NCBI RefSeq assembly: GCF_030272615.1
Contig: NC_081412.1
Coordinates: 674,062,323 to 674,126,322, forward strand
DNA from: Cryptomeria japonica
Taxonomy: Eukaryota > Streptophyta > Pinopsida > Cupressales > Cupressaceae
Direction of reading: 5' to 3'
DNA length: 64,000 nt
The notes under the pieces were generated by a model, which ran no database searches, had not been told where the DNA came from, and was given only the letters and a program-made list of their open reading frames with translations. Numbering within the stretch: the first letter of the stretch is position 1; each line of letters starts with the position of its first letter. The translations under genes and the position numbers were made by a program. Below, one piece after another: positions 1 through 11,796 of this stretch.

Positions 1-2179
1 ATGCCTTTCTGAGTTCTGTGGAGGCATTCCAAGGGTTGCGGTCATGAGGAATGGATATGATTCATTGGGAACCTTTATTGTTTGGAGCTCTTGTCATTCT
101 ATAAATACAACTTTTTGGGTGTATAATTATGTATAACAATTGGGAACAATTGAATGTAGTTTTCTCTACAAGAATCAAGGCTAAATGGTAGGTATAAGGA
201 GGTTGTTCGCATGTACATAGGTTTTTCTATGGTGGAGGGAAAGAGGAGAATGTAAGTTACTGTATTGTAAGCACTTTTATTGTTGTTAATACAAGCTTCT
301 CCTCTCTTCTTGGCGGAGTTTTTTCTCTCGCAAGGGTTTGTCCATACAAATCTTGTTTTATGTGTAAATTTTTTTATTAGATAAAAGACAGGATATGCCC
401 ATTACTAATGCATAACCACCAAAAAGGCACACAAGATGAAACTAACAAGTAGTGAGATCACCATGAACATAGAAACCAAAAAAGGTGACCCCTTTTTTGA
501 AGAGAATACTTTTGGCTGGAGCATCAACTAGTGGAAAAGAGATCCCAAACAAGAAAAATCACCTAATCACAACATAGGGGTTTAGGAGAAGCCCAAACCA
601 TCTACTAAAGAAAACCCCTTGCATATGCACAAATAATTCAAGGGCGAGGGGAACAAACATCGAGTTTTGACAGGAATCTCAAAACCTTTTACCTGATTAA
701 CCACTACAAACAAAACTATACATAGAAAGGGATAAGTCTAGAAATCCCACCCCCATCTAAAAGAAAACCACTATAGACACCATAACCTGGACCACCACAA
801 CTAGTCCACACCTGATCTCCTCTATACATCAACCATATGTAGAAAGATCTTTGTTAAAACTTGCAAAAGATATCCACACAACCTTTGGGTTTTGAAAGGC
901 ACCCCAAAATATTTTCTCAGTTTGACCACCCTTACCTGAAAGATCCTTAGAAAACAAACCAAAAAGGCACAGAGAGTGACAAAGGAAGAATAGGGTAAAA
1001 ATATAAGTCCTCCATAATGGCAACAATCTTCTAAACCAATAAGAATCTAGTACTATAGTAGGTACACAAGAAATAGAGAGCTCTCTGATTAGGCACCCAT
1101 AGGATAACCAACCCTCAACATCCATCTAAAGTCCACCGTTGATAGCACAAAGAAAGCTACCGCCAAAAAAGATGTTGCCATCACAAAGAACAACCATAAC
1201 AACCCACAAAATCCCACCATTAGAAGAATCTTTAATGAAAATCAAAACTTCAAGGCCCACCTCCATAGGGACACTCAAACAAGCACAACTAGAGACACTT
1301 TCACAATCCAAAACCAATAGAAAAGGAGAACTGAAAGACAGGCTTGCAAATTGAAAGTAAGAGCAACCACAACAAGGAGAACCAAAGCCCTAGGGAACAC
1401 CATCCACCATAGCACTTATAGATTTTTCTCGAGTCTCTAGCTTTGGGTATAAACTAAATATAGCCCTTGTTAATTATATTTCCTAACAAATTCCCATGAA
1501 AGGCTTCCAGGTAGATCTTGTGAAGTACTTCTCCAACAAATTTTTTTTCTATGAACTCACATAGAAATCCATCCTTGAGAGGGTCACTTGACCTAGCATC
1601 AATCAACCTTCGTGAGAAGTTGATCACAAAAACTATGCTAAGAAGTGGAAACTTGACAAGGCACCGCCTTTAAGCATTGTTGTATAGAAATGTTAGAAGA
1701 TAGAGTATATTTTTGAATAGTAAAGATTTATAATCTTGAACAAAAGCTTGAAGAATGTTTGGAAGCTTAGATAAAAGTTGTCTACCCTCCTTAATTTTTA
1801 AAATTGGTGGGGATACATCCATCATCAATTAAGTGTGTATTCCACTTAAGAGAGAGAAAGACAACAACACAAATATTTCCCATTTCATGACTACTACAAC
1901 ATGAATTGCTAAAAAAAAAATTAAAAAAAAAGCTTTAACTCCTTTATAAAGAATATCTTGATCTTCAAATCATTGTTGAGTGTCCCAAACATAGTACTTT
2001 TGTAAGAAGTTTGTCAGAACCTTGATATTTTAGGTGACACAATCTATGAATGGGTGTCAAGAATCACCTCATTATCCAATTTATCTAGAGTTGAGCAACT
2101 ATTATGAAGAAATGCTTCCTCTAAATTAAAGGTGCCTATCCATATGCAAGGTTGGATAAGATGTTGTTTATTTGATACA
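1..2179. other. No recognisable gene; retroelement-like debris
   Basis: No conserved domain is visible on either strand. A stretch near 265-365 (short T-rich sequence, then a run resembling the TTTTTCTCTCGCAAGGG part of plant copia LTR ends) looks like a worn LTR tail, and similar stretches occur near 17250-17345 and 35640-35820. The minus-strand frames at 829-1317 have no recognisable family. Likely retrotransposon debris upstream of the truncated TNL paralogue. Confidence 0.35.
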
Positions 2180-3927
2180 AATTTTTCTTTTTTCATTTTC
2201 CTCGAATCAAAGTGGCCAATGCTCGAACTCGAACTCTCTGCTTTCGTTGAAGCGAGAAATACATGCCAAAATCCCAACCTCAAAATTTTACCCTTGTTCT
2301 TCCAGATTTCACCGGATGCTCTTAAGAACATTACACCAGACGAGTAAAAGTGGAAACAGTTGGAGAAATCCGACGAAAAGCGAGCCGAACGGCACCAATC
2401 TTTGAGTGCAATACGGCGAATTAAAGGGTTGGAATTCATTGAAGGTGATAAAGTGGTGAAGTTGAGAGATGACATTGTGAAAGAAATCTGGCATTTACTT
2501 CCAACACCCTCACCAACTTATCATGTCCCTTGTATGCAAGGACAAGCACGAATGTGCGAGGTAGAAACACCTCACTACCTTGGTTTGTTTTATGACGCAT
2601 ATATTCAGAGGTTAATGTATTTATTATATTTATCGGTAGCAGGAGGTTGAGATTTCTTCAACACTGTTCATTCCGACAAAAGGGGAATCCACATTGCAGG
2701 ATTGAATGGAATACCGGGCCAAGGGAAAACTACACTTGGCAAGGCTTGTTTTTACTTCAAATTAAGGGATTTTGAAGGCAAAGTATGCCATCTAGATTTT
2801 TCTAGAGGCAATTCATTTGAAAGAATTAAAGTTGCCCTGCAAGATCTCACATGCTGCCCTTAGTCGTATCTCCAAGAACTGACAGACCAAGATCAAGTGA
2901 CCAATTTCACATTTTTTAATTGTTTTTACAGGATGTTCTTCCTTTTCATAAGAATATTTTTAAGGATTCTGAATTTTCTAATAAGATGTTGAAGTATTCC
3001 GCATTTTCTAATATAACTTACAGCCACAAATTGGGTTATATAAAAGAGTGGAGGGCAAAAGGATATTGTTGTTGCTCGACAATATCACAGAAGAATGTAT
3101 AGACGAAGTGGCGTATTATCTTAAAGCACAGTTGGAAGAAAACAGCTGCATTGTTTTGTTCTCTCGGAGTGTAGATGTTCTCCAAAAGCATTTCAAGATA
3201 GATAAGCAGTCAACTTTGGAGGCAGAGGACAAGCTTTTGCTGTCAAGTGTTGTGCAGACAGATGTTTGTTCAAAGAGCTCATGGAATATTTCATCCATTA
3301 GCTTTAAAAGCTTTTGGCGGCCATCTCTTCAGTAAATATGGTCCGCATTTGTCAAAGTGGGCTGCTGAGATAGAAGGCTGGGTAGACCGATGCGGTTATG
3401 GTTTGGATGACTAGTGGGCTGTGCTGTGCAAAGCTTTTGACGACTTGTGTCTCGAATATTGCACCATATTATTCTCCCCACAAAGTTACCGAGTGGCTGT
3501 CAATGATTCTGAACAAAGAAATCACATTTATAGAGAAAGCAGTGGGTTTGAACATTTTTTTGATGGAGGTCCAGACCTGCGAGCACGAAATTCGTCCGGC
3601 ACGATCTCGACCTCATCCCTTATGATGTCAGAGCCTTGCACTCAGCAAGACTTGATCCCTACTGGGCTCATTTGGAACCATTCAACTTCACCAGTAGACC
3701 AAGGGCCCATTGACGAGTTTGAATATTTGAGTTTAAGAACTTTTGGTTTATGCTTTGGGTGTTTTCAATTGAAAAAGCACTGAATATTTGATATATACGT
3801 GGTTTCAGGTTGAAGATCTTTGTAAGAAGGCCTAGATTGAAGAATCTATATCTGGAATTCTCATACACGACCTATACATTGAATTTTCTCAAAGTAAAGC
3901 AAAAGAAATGGGGAGATGGCTGTGGTG
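2180..3927 (+). pseudogene. TNL-A, 5' part: partial TIR, NB-ARC; TIR-NBS-LRR pseudogene
   Basis: Nucleotide-level paralogue of the more complete TNL-B at 26924-32669. It begins inside the TIR domain (the LESKWPMLE region near 2210), so the first exon and most of the TIR are missing. A P-loop reading GIPGQGKTTLGKA is encoded near 2707-2745 and a kinase-2 segment (LLLLDNITEE) near 3066-3095. The GLPL-like region (FHPLALKAFGG in TNL-B) follows near 3290-3320, out of frame. Exon edges match TNL-B: an intron ends at the AG before 2647 and the donor near 2898 is conserved. Lesions include a stop after the P-loop exon (LTCCP then TAG), an internal deletion after the kinase-2 region, several frameshifts, and an unrelated ~150 bp near 3560-3710. 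Intact relatives are cytoplasmic or nuclear NLR immune receptors; this copy cannot encode one. It ends where an LTR element inserts at 3928. Confidence 0.85.
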
Positions 3928-4327
3928 TAAAGAATATAAAGAATAGACACAAATTGCTACATAGCAATAAACACAAAATTGCTTCAAAAAGCAGATAAAA
4001 CTTTATTTTCATTCAAAACTAAATACATAACACTTCTTGATCACATGATCAAGGATCAAAATGATCACAGACAAAGAATTCATTACAATCTACCTTTTTA
4101 TATAGAGGTCTTTGGCACATGAATGCCAACTAAAAATAAAAAATCAAACATTCATTTAAAATCTGGATGTAAATTTTATTTTTAGAGCTCTTATTTTAGC
4201 TCTTGCAAACTAGAGTTCTTCTCATGCAAGTGGAAGAGTTACCAATATTCTATTTTTATCTCATGCAATGAATTGCAGTTCAAACTACAATTGATCACCT
4301 GCATGTGGGGAAATTAACATGTCAATA
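3928..4327 (-). repeat. LTR, left copy of the small LTR element
   Basis: About 400 bp, repeated at 5094-5500 and, interrupted, at 27080-28640. Features shared by all copies include TGATCA-rich sequence in the first 150 bases, a TATATAGAGGTCTTTGGCAC block and an AGAGCTCTTATTTTAGCTC block (TNTTTTAATTC in the third copy). In minus orientation it is the 3' LTR and follows the polypurine tract. Confidence 0.85.
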
Positions 4328-5093
4328 TTCTGCCCCTTAATTTCAACCAGTAATCGATTTAACGCAAAGAACAATTGTATCTTCATATGGGTTCAACAAG
4401 CTCAACTCCTACCATGATCCATCATGTTGTGATCTCTGCTTAGAGTGCAAATTCTTGACTTTTAACTCCGTCAAGCTTTTTCTAAGACTTGAATCGGAAC
4501 TTCCTCACACAATTGCATATCAGTGGCTTAAAATGATTTCTCCAACTTTCACAAAACTTGTGATCTTCTCTCCTCTTGTAGAAGACTTCTCTCCTTTTTT
4601 TGACAAAAAACATTGTGGCCTCTTCAAAGACCATGATTGGGCTACCGCACAAATTGAGGGCTTCACCATGGTGGTTTCAAACTTTACTGCGCTGGCTAGA
4701 TCTTCTCAGACATGAGGTTATTTAAAACCTTGATTCCTTCTATTGTTGGACTGTGAATCCCTTTGACTTTGATATCCTCTTTTGAAGATCGAGATTACCT
4801 TTTCACCTTCATTTGATGCGTTGGCTTCATGCTTCAACACCTATGGTTGTCTTCAAATTGCACACTTAGACTGGTGGCAACAAACTTCCATTATAAGAAC
4901 CTTCAACATAAAATCATCCTTGTTTGATTGTGATCTTTCTACGACTTCAAATGTGGCAACGAAGCTTCATCCTACAAACAAAAATCTTCTCATCTCATTG
5001 ACCTTCCTTCTTACTAGTCAGATCTCCTTGGATCTTTCTGCAGCTTCAACAATTTAACCCAGATAATTTCTAGAATATGGCTCTGATACCGAT

Positions 5094-5500
5094 TGAAGAA
5101 TATAAAGAATAGACACAAATTGCTACATAGTAATAAACACAAAAGTGCTTCAAAAAGCAGATAAAACTTCATTTTCATTAAAAATTGAATACATAACACT
5201 TCTTGATCACATGATCAAGGATCAATGATCGAATGATCAAAGACAAAGAATTCATTACAATTTACCTCTTTATATAGAGGTCTTTGGCACATGAATGCCA
5301 ACTAAAAATAAAAAATCAAACATGCAGTTAAAATCTTGATGTAAATTTTATTTTTAGAGCTCTTATTTTAGCTCTTGCAAACTATAGTTCTTCTCATGCA
5401 AGTGGAAGAAATTACCAATATTCTATTTTTATCTCATGCAATGAATTGCAGTTCAAACTACAATTGATCACCTGCATGTGTGGAAATTAACATGTCAATA
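5094..5500 (-). repeat. LTR, right copy of the small LTR element
   Basis: Partner of 3928-4327, with scattered substitutions and a small indel in the TGATCA-rich part, so the insertion is not recent. In minus orientation it is the 5' LTR; the primer-binding site complement at 5079-5090 abuts it. Confidence 0.85.
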
Positions 5501-6046
5501 CGGTGGAAGGGTGACCAATGTAGTACACGTGGTTTAATATCAGAAGAGAAGGCGGGGTTTGAATTGGCAAAGTTGGAGCAGTGCATGCATCGAAGATTGT
5601 TCCAAATCACCCCTCATGGGCTTCAAAATCTGTTGTAGCTTCAGCTTGTAGGTTCACAGAATATGAGCAAACTTGCTTTGGGTGGGATGGGCCATCTCAG
5701 AAGTATTGCATTACATAAGTGCAAAGACCTAGTAGCGCTTGAAGCTATGGAAAAATTACAACAGCTGGCGTGGCTTCGGATAAGAAAAGTAAATCCAATG
5801 TTTGAACTTCCCAAGCTAAGCAGCCTCAAAGGTTTACAACATCTTGAGGTCAATTTTGCAGGCAACCAAGTTCTCAATCAGCTGGGAGATCATACCGGTT
5901 GTGCTTCTATAAGAGAGATTAATACTTGTTGTCAATCCCTCTAGGAGCTCCCAAGGTTGAATGGTTTGCGGAATTTGGAGAAAGTGGAATTTAGTGTGTG
6001 TGATAAAGTGAAGGGTCTCCTCGACTATACAAAATGTGTGTGATAA
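5501..6046 (+). pseudogene. TNL-A, LRR part 1
   Basis: Continues TNL-A after the LTR element. It aligns with the TNL-B LRR exon from about 30690 to 31240. Leucine-rich repeats are readable, for example LGGMGHLRSIALHKCKDL and LPKLSSLKGLQHLEV at about 5680-5850. Stops interrupt the frame, including TAG where TNL-B continues after LQNLL (near 5635) and a TAG after the CQSL segment near 5942. The segment ends at the inserted DNA element E1: sequence matching the TNL-B CKECVEL codons stops at 6046 and resumes at 11797. Confidence 0.85.
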
Positions 6047-6096
6047 AGGGTAAGTGCACAAAGATGGTGGTCAAAAAGGGGGGTATAAGTGGACAC
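6047..6096 (+). repeat. E1 left terminal inverted repeat
   Basis: Begins AGGGTAAGTGCACAAAG. Its first 31 bases match the reverse complement of the right terminus exactly; GTGGACAC recurs after an 11-base spacer here and a 1-base spacer at the right end. Confidence 0.85.
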
Positions 6097-6904
6097 TTTT
6101 TTTTTCTGAAATTAGGTGAACTTGAACTTGGAGGCAAAATTTGAATGTCATCCATTCAAGATATGAAGATAATCAAACAACAAATATTGTAGTACTCTGA
6201 ATCTAATTTCCAAACTACTAAATTTTTTCAAAATTTGATAAGATTAAGGGGGTCAAATCCTTCGCGCACGAAAAATAGACCCTGACTTTTTTAGAAAAAC
6301 ATAACATAGTGTTTGACGTGCACATCAAAAAAGTCATATTTAGATCTAGTATTTTGACAAATCCTTTGGCAGAAAGATAGCTAAGAGTGAGCACTAGAAG
6401 ATGTGTAATTTTTTGTAATTTTTTGTTAACTATCTTTTTTTTATGATTTTTCTAATCGAGCACATCCTGAAAATTAGGTACCTGTTCGTGCGCGAAGCAT
6501 AAGTTGCACTAAAAAAATTGAAAATGCAACTTTTTTTAAAAAAATTGTAAAGAATCAAGTTCACTACAATAATATATAAACTTTTTTAAATTTGGATAAT
6601 TATATCAAAAGTTATTAAAAAAATGGTGCACGTATGTCTGTGAGAACTATGGAGACACTTATAAAAGAAATTAAATAATAATATGTTATTGTTGTTCAAA
6701 TTTTTAAAAAATTATATGGTTAGAAAGCTCAGAAGATGGGTGAAAATATGATGAAAATTTTAGAAATACCCACTTGATGATGTGTAAACCTAATGATGAC
6801 AAAGTCGAGAAACCAAGTTGATAAAATAAAACACGCCAAAAGGAGGGAAATCAAACTTCCAAACTGTAGCTTTGTCATCCAGGCTTATTTCCAAGCCTAA
6901 ACAG

Positions 6905-7070
6905 ACAAAAGTGCGTATGGGGTACCTATGGTATAAAAAGTGCGTACGAGGTACTTATGGTGTAAGAAGCGCATACATTCTATCTTAACTATAAAAAGCA
7001 CGTACGTGCTACTTGTACTATAAAAAGCGCGTACGCACTATTTTTACTATAAATAGCATGCACAGGCTAA
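6905..7070. repeat. E1 left subterminal GCGTACG motif cluster
   Basis: Four to five imperfect repeats, each with AAAAAGTGCGTACG-type sequence followed by GGTAC or CTATTT-type sequence (about 6910, 6940, 6966, 6998, 7025). Each core is a near palindrome (GCGTACGC, CACGTACGTG). Clustered short motifs at element ends are typical of transposase-binding sites; that role is inferred only. Confidence 0.6.
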
Positions 7071-7235
7071 GTTTGTTTAAATTTTGGGAGTGTGTATAAT
7101 ATGCTATAGTATATATATAATATAAGAAATAAAAAATATATAATATTTATATAATAATATAGAATATTTATATATGTATATAATACTATATAATATATTA
7201 AATATATATACACATATGTATGTATGTATGTGTAT

Positions 7236-7382
7236 TGTCTCCCTCTCTCCCCCTCTCAAGCACGTACAAGGTGCCTCTCTCTCTCTCACTCTCTCTTCCT
7301 CTCACTCTCTATCCCTCTCCCTCTATCTCCCTCCCCCTCTCTCTCTCCCTTCCTCTCCCTCTCTCCCCTTCTCCCTTCCTCC

Positions 7383-7480
<98 letters not shown>

Positions 7481-7502
7481 CCCTCTCTCTTCCTATCCCT
7501 CC
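7236..7502. repeat. Polypyrimidine arm, (CT)n
   Basis: Almost pure pyrimidine on the + strand, with a perfect (CT)n core at about 7386-7476. All six-frame ORFs over it are Leu/Ser or Arg/Glu repeats and not genes. Confidence 0.95.
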
Positions 7503-7624
7503 AATATATCTTCTTTTTGTTTGCATATATATAAGGTGATAAGAAGATTGATAGATAAAGTAGAATGTTTGAAGAAAATGAACATATTGGTTTCTTTGGA
7601 TCATGTGGATGTATTGGTTGGATA

Positions 7625-10140
7625 ATATTTATGGGTCGTATGGTGTAATAAGGGGTCATATGGTGTTCTATGATCTCTTAGGACACCATATGACCCCTTA
7701 GGACTCCATATGGTGTCGTTATGGGTCATATGGTGTCCTAAAGGGTCATATGGTATTCTATGACCCCTTAGGACACCATATGACCCCTTAACATACCATA
7801 CGACCCATAACAACACTATATGGTGTCCTAAGGGGTCATAGGATACCATATGACCCCTCAGGACACCATACAACCCATAACAACACCATATGGTGTCCTA
7901 AAGGATCATTTGGTGTTTTATGATGCCTTAGGACACTATTTAGCGTCATTATAGATCCTATGGTGTGCTAAGGGATCATATAGTGTCCTATGACCCCTTA
8001 GGATACCATATGACCCCTTAGATGTTGTTAGGGGTTGTATTGTGTTCTAAGGGTCATATGGTGTCCTATGACCCATTAGGACACCATATGGTATCTTTAT
8101 GTGTCTTATGTTGTCGTATGACTCCTACGACACCTTATGACCACTTAGGACACCATATGGTGTCATTAGGGGTCATATGGTCTCCTACGAGCCCTTGGGA
8201 CATTATTTGACCCCTTAGGACTCCATATGGTGTCATGATGGGTCGTATGGTGTCCTAAGAGATCATATAGTGTTTTGTGACCCCTTAGGACACCATTTGG
8301 TGTCATTATTGGTTATATGGTGTGCCAAGGGGTCATATGGTGTCTTATGACCCCTTAGGACTCCATATGACCTCTTACATGTCGTTATGGGTCATATGGT
8401 GTTCTATGATCCCTTAGGATACCATATGATCCCTTAGGACTCCATATGGTGTCGTTATGAGTCGTATGGTGTCTTAAAGGGTCATATGGTATTCTATGAC
8501 CTCTTAGGACACCAAATGATCCCTTGGGTGTCATTAGAGGTCATATTGTTTCCTAAGAGATCATATGGTGTCCTATGACCCCTTAGGACACCATATAACC
8601 CCTTAAGACACCATACGACCTATAATGACATCATATGGTGTCCTAAGGGGTCATAGGATGCCATATGATCCCTCAAGATACCATATGACCCATAAGAACA
8701 CCATATGGTGCCCTAAAGGGTCATATGGTGTTCTATGACCCCTTATGATACTATTTGGCATCATTATAGGTCCTATGGTGTTCTAATGGATCATATAGTG
8801 TTATATGACCCCTTAGGATACCATATGACCCCTTAGATGTTGTTAGGGGTCATATTATGTTCTAAGGGTCATATGGTGTCCTATGAGCCATTAGGACACC
8901 ATATGGTATCGTTATGTGTCTTATGTTGTCATATGACCCCTATGACACCTTATGACCACTTAGGACACCATATGGTGTCATTAGGGGTCATATGGTGTCC
9001 TAAGGGGCCATATGCTCGCCTGTGACCCCTTAGAACACTATTTGACCTATTAGGACTCCATATGGTGTCATTATGGGTCATATGGTGTCCTAAGAGGTCA
9101 TATAGTGTTTTATGACCCCTTAGGATACCATTTGGTGTCATTATGGGTCATATGATGTGCTAAGAGGTCATATAGTGTCTTATGACCCCTTAGGACTCCA
9201 TATGACCTCTTACATGTCATTATGGGTCATATGGTGTTCTAATGGGTCATATGGTGTTCTATGATCCCTTAGGACTCCATATGGTGTCATTATGGGTCGT
9301 ATGGTGTCCTAAAGGGTCATATGGTATTCTATGATCTCCTAGGACACCATATGATCCCTTAGGTGTCACTAGAGGTCATATTGTTTCCTAAGAGGTCATA
9401 TGCTTTCCTATGACCCCTTAGAACACCATATGACCCCTTAGGACACCATATGAGACCCATAACGACACCATACGACCCATAACGACATCATATGGTGTCC
9501 TAAGGGGTCATAGGATGCCATATAACCCCTCAGGATACCATATGACCCATAACACCACCATATGGTGCCCAAAAGGGTCATATGGTGTTCTATGACCCCT
9601 TAGGACATTATTTGGCATCATTATAGGTCCTATGGTATTCTAAGGGATTATATAGTGTCCTATGACCCCTTAGATGTTGTTAGGGGTCATATTGCGTTCT
9701 AAGGGTCATATGGTGTCCAATGACCCATTGGACACCATATGGTATCGTTGTGTGTCTTATGGTGTCGTATGACTCCTAGGACACCTTATGACCACTTAGG
9801 ACACCATATGGTTTCATTAGGGATCATATGGTTTCCTACAACCCCTTAGGACACTATTTCACCCCTTAGGACTACATATGGTATCGTTATCGGTCGTATG
9901 GTGTCCTAAGAGGTCATATAGTGTTTTATGACCTCTCATGATACCATTTGGTGTCATTATGGGTTGTATGGTGTGCTAAGGGGCCATATGGTGTCTAATG
10001 ACCTCTTAGGACTCCATATGACATCTTATGTGTCATTATGGGTCATATGGTGTCCTAAGGCATTATATGGTGTCCTATGACCCATTAGGACACATGAATG
10101 GATCCCTAAGATACCATATGACCCCTGAGAATACCTTTTG
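7625..10140. repeat. Palindromic ~20-bp satellite with a ~0.82 kb higher-order repeat
   Basis: More than 100 imperfect copies of a ~20-base unit, CATATGGTGTCCTAAGGGGT, and of its reverse complement, interleaved in both orientations. Neighbouring opposite units can pair as hairpins, for example the TCATATGGTGTCCTA and TAGGACACCATATGA arms separated by a short CCCC spacer. A higher-order repeat is visible: the rare variant GATGTTGTTAGGGG occurs at 8021, 8836 and 9673, and AGGACTCCATATGGTGTC at about 7700, 8437 and 9271. No coding function is apparent; proteins read across it are repetitive artefacts. Confidence 0.95.
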
Positions 10141-10324
10141 ACCCTAGAGAGGGAGAGGGGGGGAGGAGAGGGTGGCAATGGGAGAGAGATACACCTAAGA
10201 GAGGACGAGAGTGAGATAGAGAGATAGAGATTGAGAGGGAGAGACAAGAGATAAATGAGAGAGAGAGAGAGAAGGGGAAATAGAGGGAGAGATAGAGATA
10301 GAGAGCGACACAGTGAAGGGGACT

Positions 10325-10422
<98 letters not shown>

Positions 10423-10699
10423 CAGAGAGAAAGAGAGACCTAAGAGGTGAAGGAAGGAAAGGTGTGAGAGAGAGAGAAAGAGAGGGTGAGAGATAGAGAG
10501 AGTCTGAGTGAGAGGGAGGAAGGGGTGGAATGATATTACAAGAGATTAGAGAGAGAGGTGCGAAGAGAGGGAGAGAGTGAGAAAGAGAGGTAATGAGAAA
10601 GGGAGAGAGGGAGGGAGAGAATGAGAGAGAGACACCTGAGAGAAGGAGAGAGTGAGATAGAGAGAACAAGGATGAGAGGGAGAGACTTCAAAGAGAAAG

Positions 10700-10761
<62 letters not shown>

Positions 10762-10832
10762 AAGTGAAAAATAGAAAGGGAGGTGGGGAGGTAGGGAGAG
10801 AGTGGAAAAGAGATACACTTGTCAGAGGAGGA

Positions 10833-10896
<64 letters not shown>

Positions 10897-11280
10897 TTGA
10901 TAGAAGAGGAGAGAGAGAGAGAGATAGATAAAGGTTGATAGCTAGAGATGTGATAGAGAGAAGGAGAGAGACTTGAGAGAAAGAGAAATGGAGCGAGAGG
11001 GGGAGAGAAAGAGAGTTAGAGAGAAATAAATACTTGACAAAGGAAGGGAAAGGGAGGGGAAGGGAGAGGGAGAGAATGAGAGAGAGAGACACTTAAGAGA
11101 GGGGGAGAGAGTGAGAGATAGAGATATTTGAGAGAGGGAGAGAAAGAGAGGGATATATGAAAGAGAGAAAGAGGGTGAGGGAGATGAGAAAAAGACAGAG
11201 AGATACCTGAGAGAGGGAGATGCCTAAGACACAAAAAGGTAGGGGTTAAGGAAGAGAGAGGGGGAATGTAGGGAAGAGAT
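10141..11280. repeat. Polypurine arm, (GA)n with imperfect longer units
   Basis: Purine-rich on the + strand, with perfect (GA)n cores at about 10329-10422, 10703-10760 and 10852-10893, a short (GT)n at 10832-10850, and repeated cores such as GAGACACCTGAGAGA. It is the strand-opposite of the (CT)n arm at 7236-7502, so the two can pair across the satellite. Confidence 0.95.
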
Positions 11281-11286
11281 GAGAGA

Positions 11287-11530
11287 CATAATGTTGATAT
11301 GAGTATGCTGATTACTGAAATTTGACTAAGTCTGAAATTTATAAGAATACTCAAAAAAATAGAATTTGCATTATAACTCTTAGAGATCTGGAACCACTCT
11401 CAAACATCCTGACAATATATACATAAAATATAACTTAAAGTATAAGAAAGATAAAACACAGAGAAATGTGACATTTCTCTTTGTCTTTTATCTTTCTTAT
11501 ACTTAAATGTTATATTTAATGTATATATCC
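11287..11530. repeat. Block shared by E1 and E2
   Basis: The sequence from GCTGATTACTGAAATTTGAC through TAGAGATCTGGAACC to CAATATATACAT and TTAAATGTTATATTT is repeated with substitutions at about 20335-20490 in E2. In both elements it lies between the purine arm and the right terminus. It also contains a local inverted repeat around 11430-11510 (ATAAGAAAGATAAAA and its complement). Confidence 0.75.
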
Positions 11531-11579
11531 TACTGAAAACCCTAATGGAATGCTAAGTGAATTGCATTTTATTGACAGA

Positions 11580-11735
11580 CAGAACCGCGTACGCGGTTAG
11601 TATTCTTTAAACCACATACGCAGTTAGTATGTTTTAAACCACGCACATGGTTTAGCTTTGGTCAGGCTCGGCAAAACGAGCCTTAACGCATATGGGGTTC
11701 TTTAAATTTGAAATACCCCGTGCGCGTTTCGGTGT
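11580..11735. repeat. E1 right subterminal GCGTACGC motif cluster
   Basis: Three imperfect repeats of the type ACCGCGTACGCGGTTAGTATTCTTTAA at about 11584, 11614 and 11636, each centred on a palindrome, followed by a CGTGCGCG motif near 11718. It is the counterpart of 6905-7070 at the other end. Confidence 0.6.
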
Positions 11736-11756
11736 TTTTCAAGGTTTTTTTTTGGT

Positions 11757-11796
11757 GTGTCCACTTTTTTGACCACCATCTTTGTGCACTTACCCT
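11757..11796 (-). repeat. E1 right terminal inverted repeat
   Basis: Ends ...TTTGTGCACTTACCCT on the + strand. It is the inverse partner of 6047-6096 and is closely similar to the E2 terminus at about 20795-20830. Confidence 0.85.

Larger units (their letters stand above)
3928..5500 (-). mobile_element. Small non-autonomous LTR retrotransposon (TRIM/LARD-like) inserted in TNL-A
   Basis: Two near-identical direct repeats (3928-4327 and 5094-5500, about 400 bp each) flank a ~766 bp internal segment with no retrotransposon protein. Next to the right repeat, GGCTCTGATACC at 5079-5090 is the complement of a GGTATCAGAGCC primer-binding site, the usual plant initiator-Met-tRNA type. Next to the left repeat, TTCTGCCCCTTAA at 4328-4340 is the complement of a polypurine tract. 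Both place the element on the minus strand. Removing it and one copy of the 5-base duplication (TGGTG 3923-3927 and CGGTG 5501-5505, one mismatch) rebuilds TNL-B-like sequence. The LTRs are longer than in classical TRIMs. A related LTR sits in intron 1 of TNL-B. Confidence 0.85.
6047..11796. mobile_element. E1: 5.75 kb non-autonomous TIR element with (CT)n and (GA)n arms, inserted in the TNL-A LRR
   Basis: The left end (6047 onward, AGGGTAAGTGCAC...) and the reverse complement of the right end (up to 11796) share their first 31 bases exactly, then a displaced GTGGACAC (6089-6096; 11757-11764 on the opposite strand). Flanks inside the LRR exon are TAAA on both sides (6044-6047 or so, and 11796-11799 or so), a possible 4-base target duplication that overlaps the first A of the terminus. 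TNL-B is uninterrupted here. From left to right: ~850 bp AT-rich non-coding sequence, a GCGTACG-rich motif cluster (6905-7070), a polypyrimidine arm (7236-7502), a palindromic satellite (7625-10140), a polypurine arm (10141-11280), a block shared with E2 (11287-11530) and a second GCGTACG cluster (11580-11735). No transposase is visible. The superfamily is unassigned; a 3-base TAA duplication with GGG termini would also fit PIF/Harbinger. Confidence 0.8.

Noticed and set aside
7174-7659. Long Leu/Ser/Pro and Arg/Glu frames over the CT tract
   Set aside because: Pure products of (CT)n/(GA)n translation in all frames; no start context or non-repeat domain.
7625-10140. CRISPR-like array
   Set aside because: Units are adjacent, alternate in orientation and have no unique spacers; the genome is eukaryotic.
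7601-10247. Frames with repeated GVLRGH, YDPLGHHM and similar
   Set aside because: In-phase reading of the 20-bp satellite; both strands give comparable repeats, so no coding evidence.
10026-11354. Frames of 90-190 codons, mostly Ser/Leu/His or Arg/Glu
   Set aside because: Low-complexity translation of the polypurine arm.
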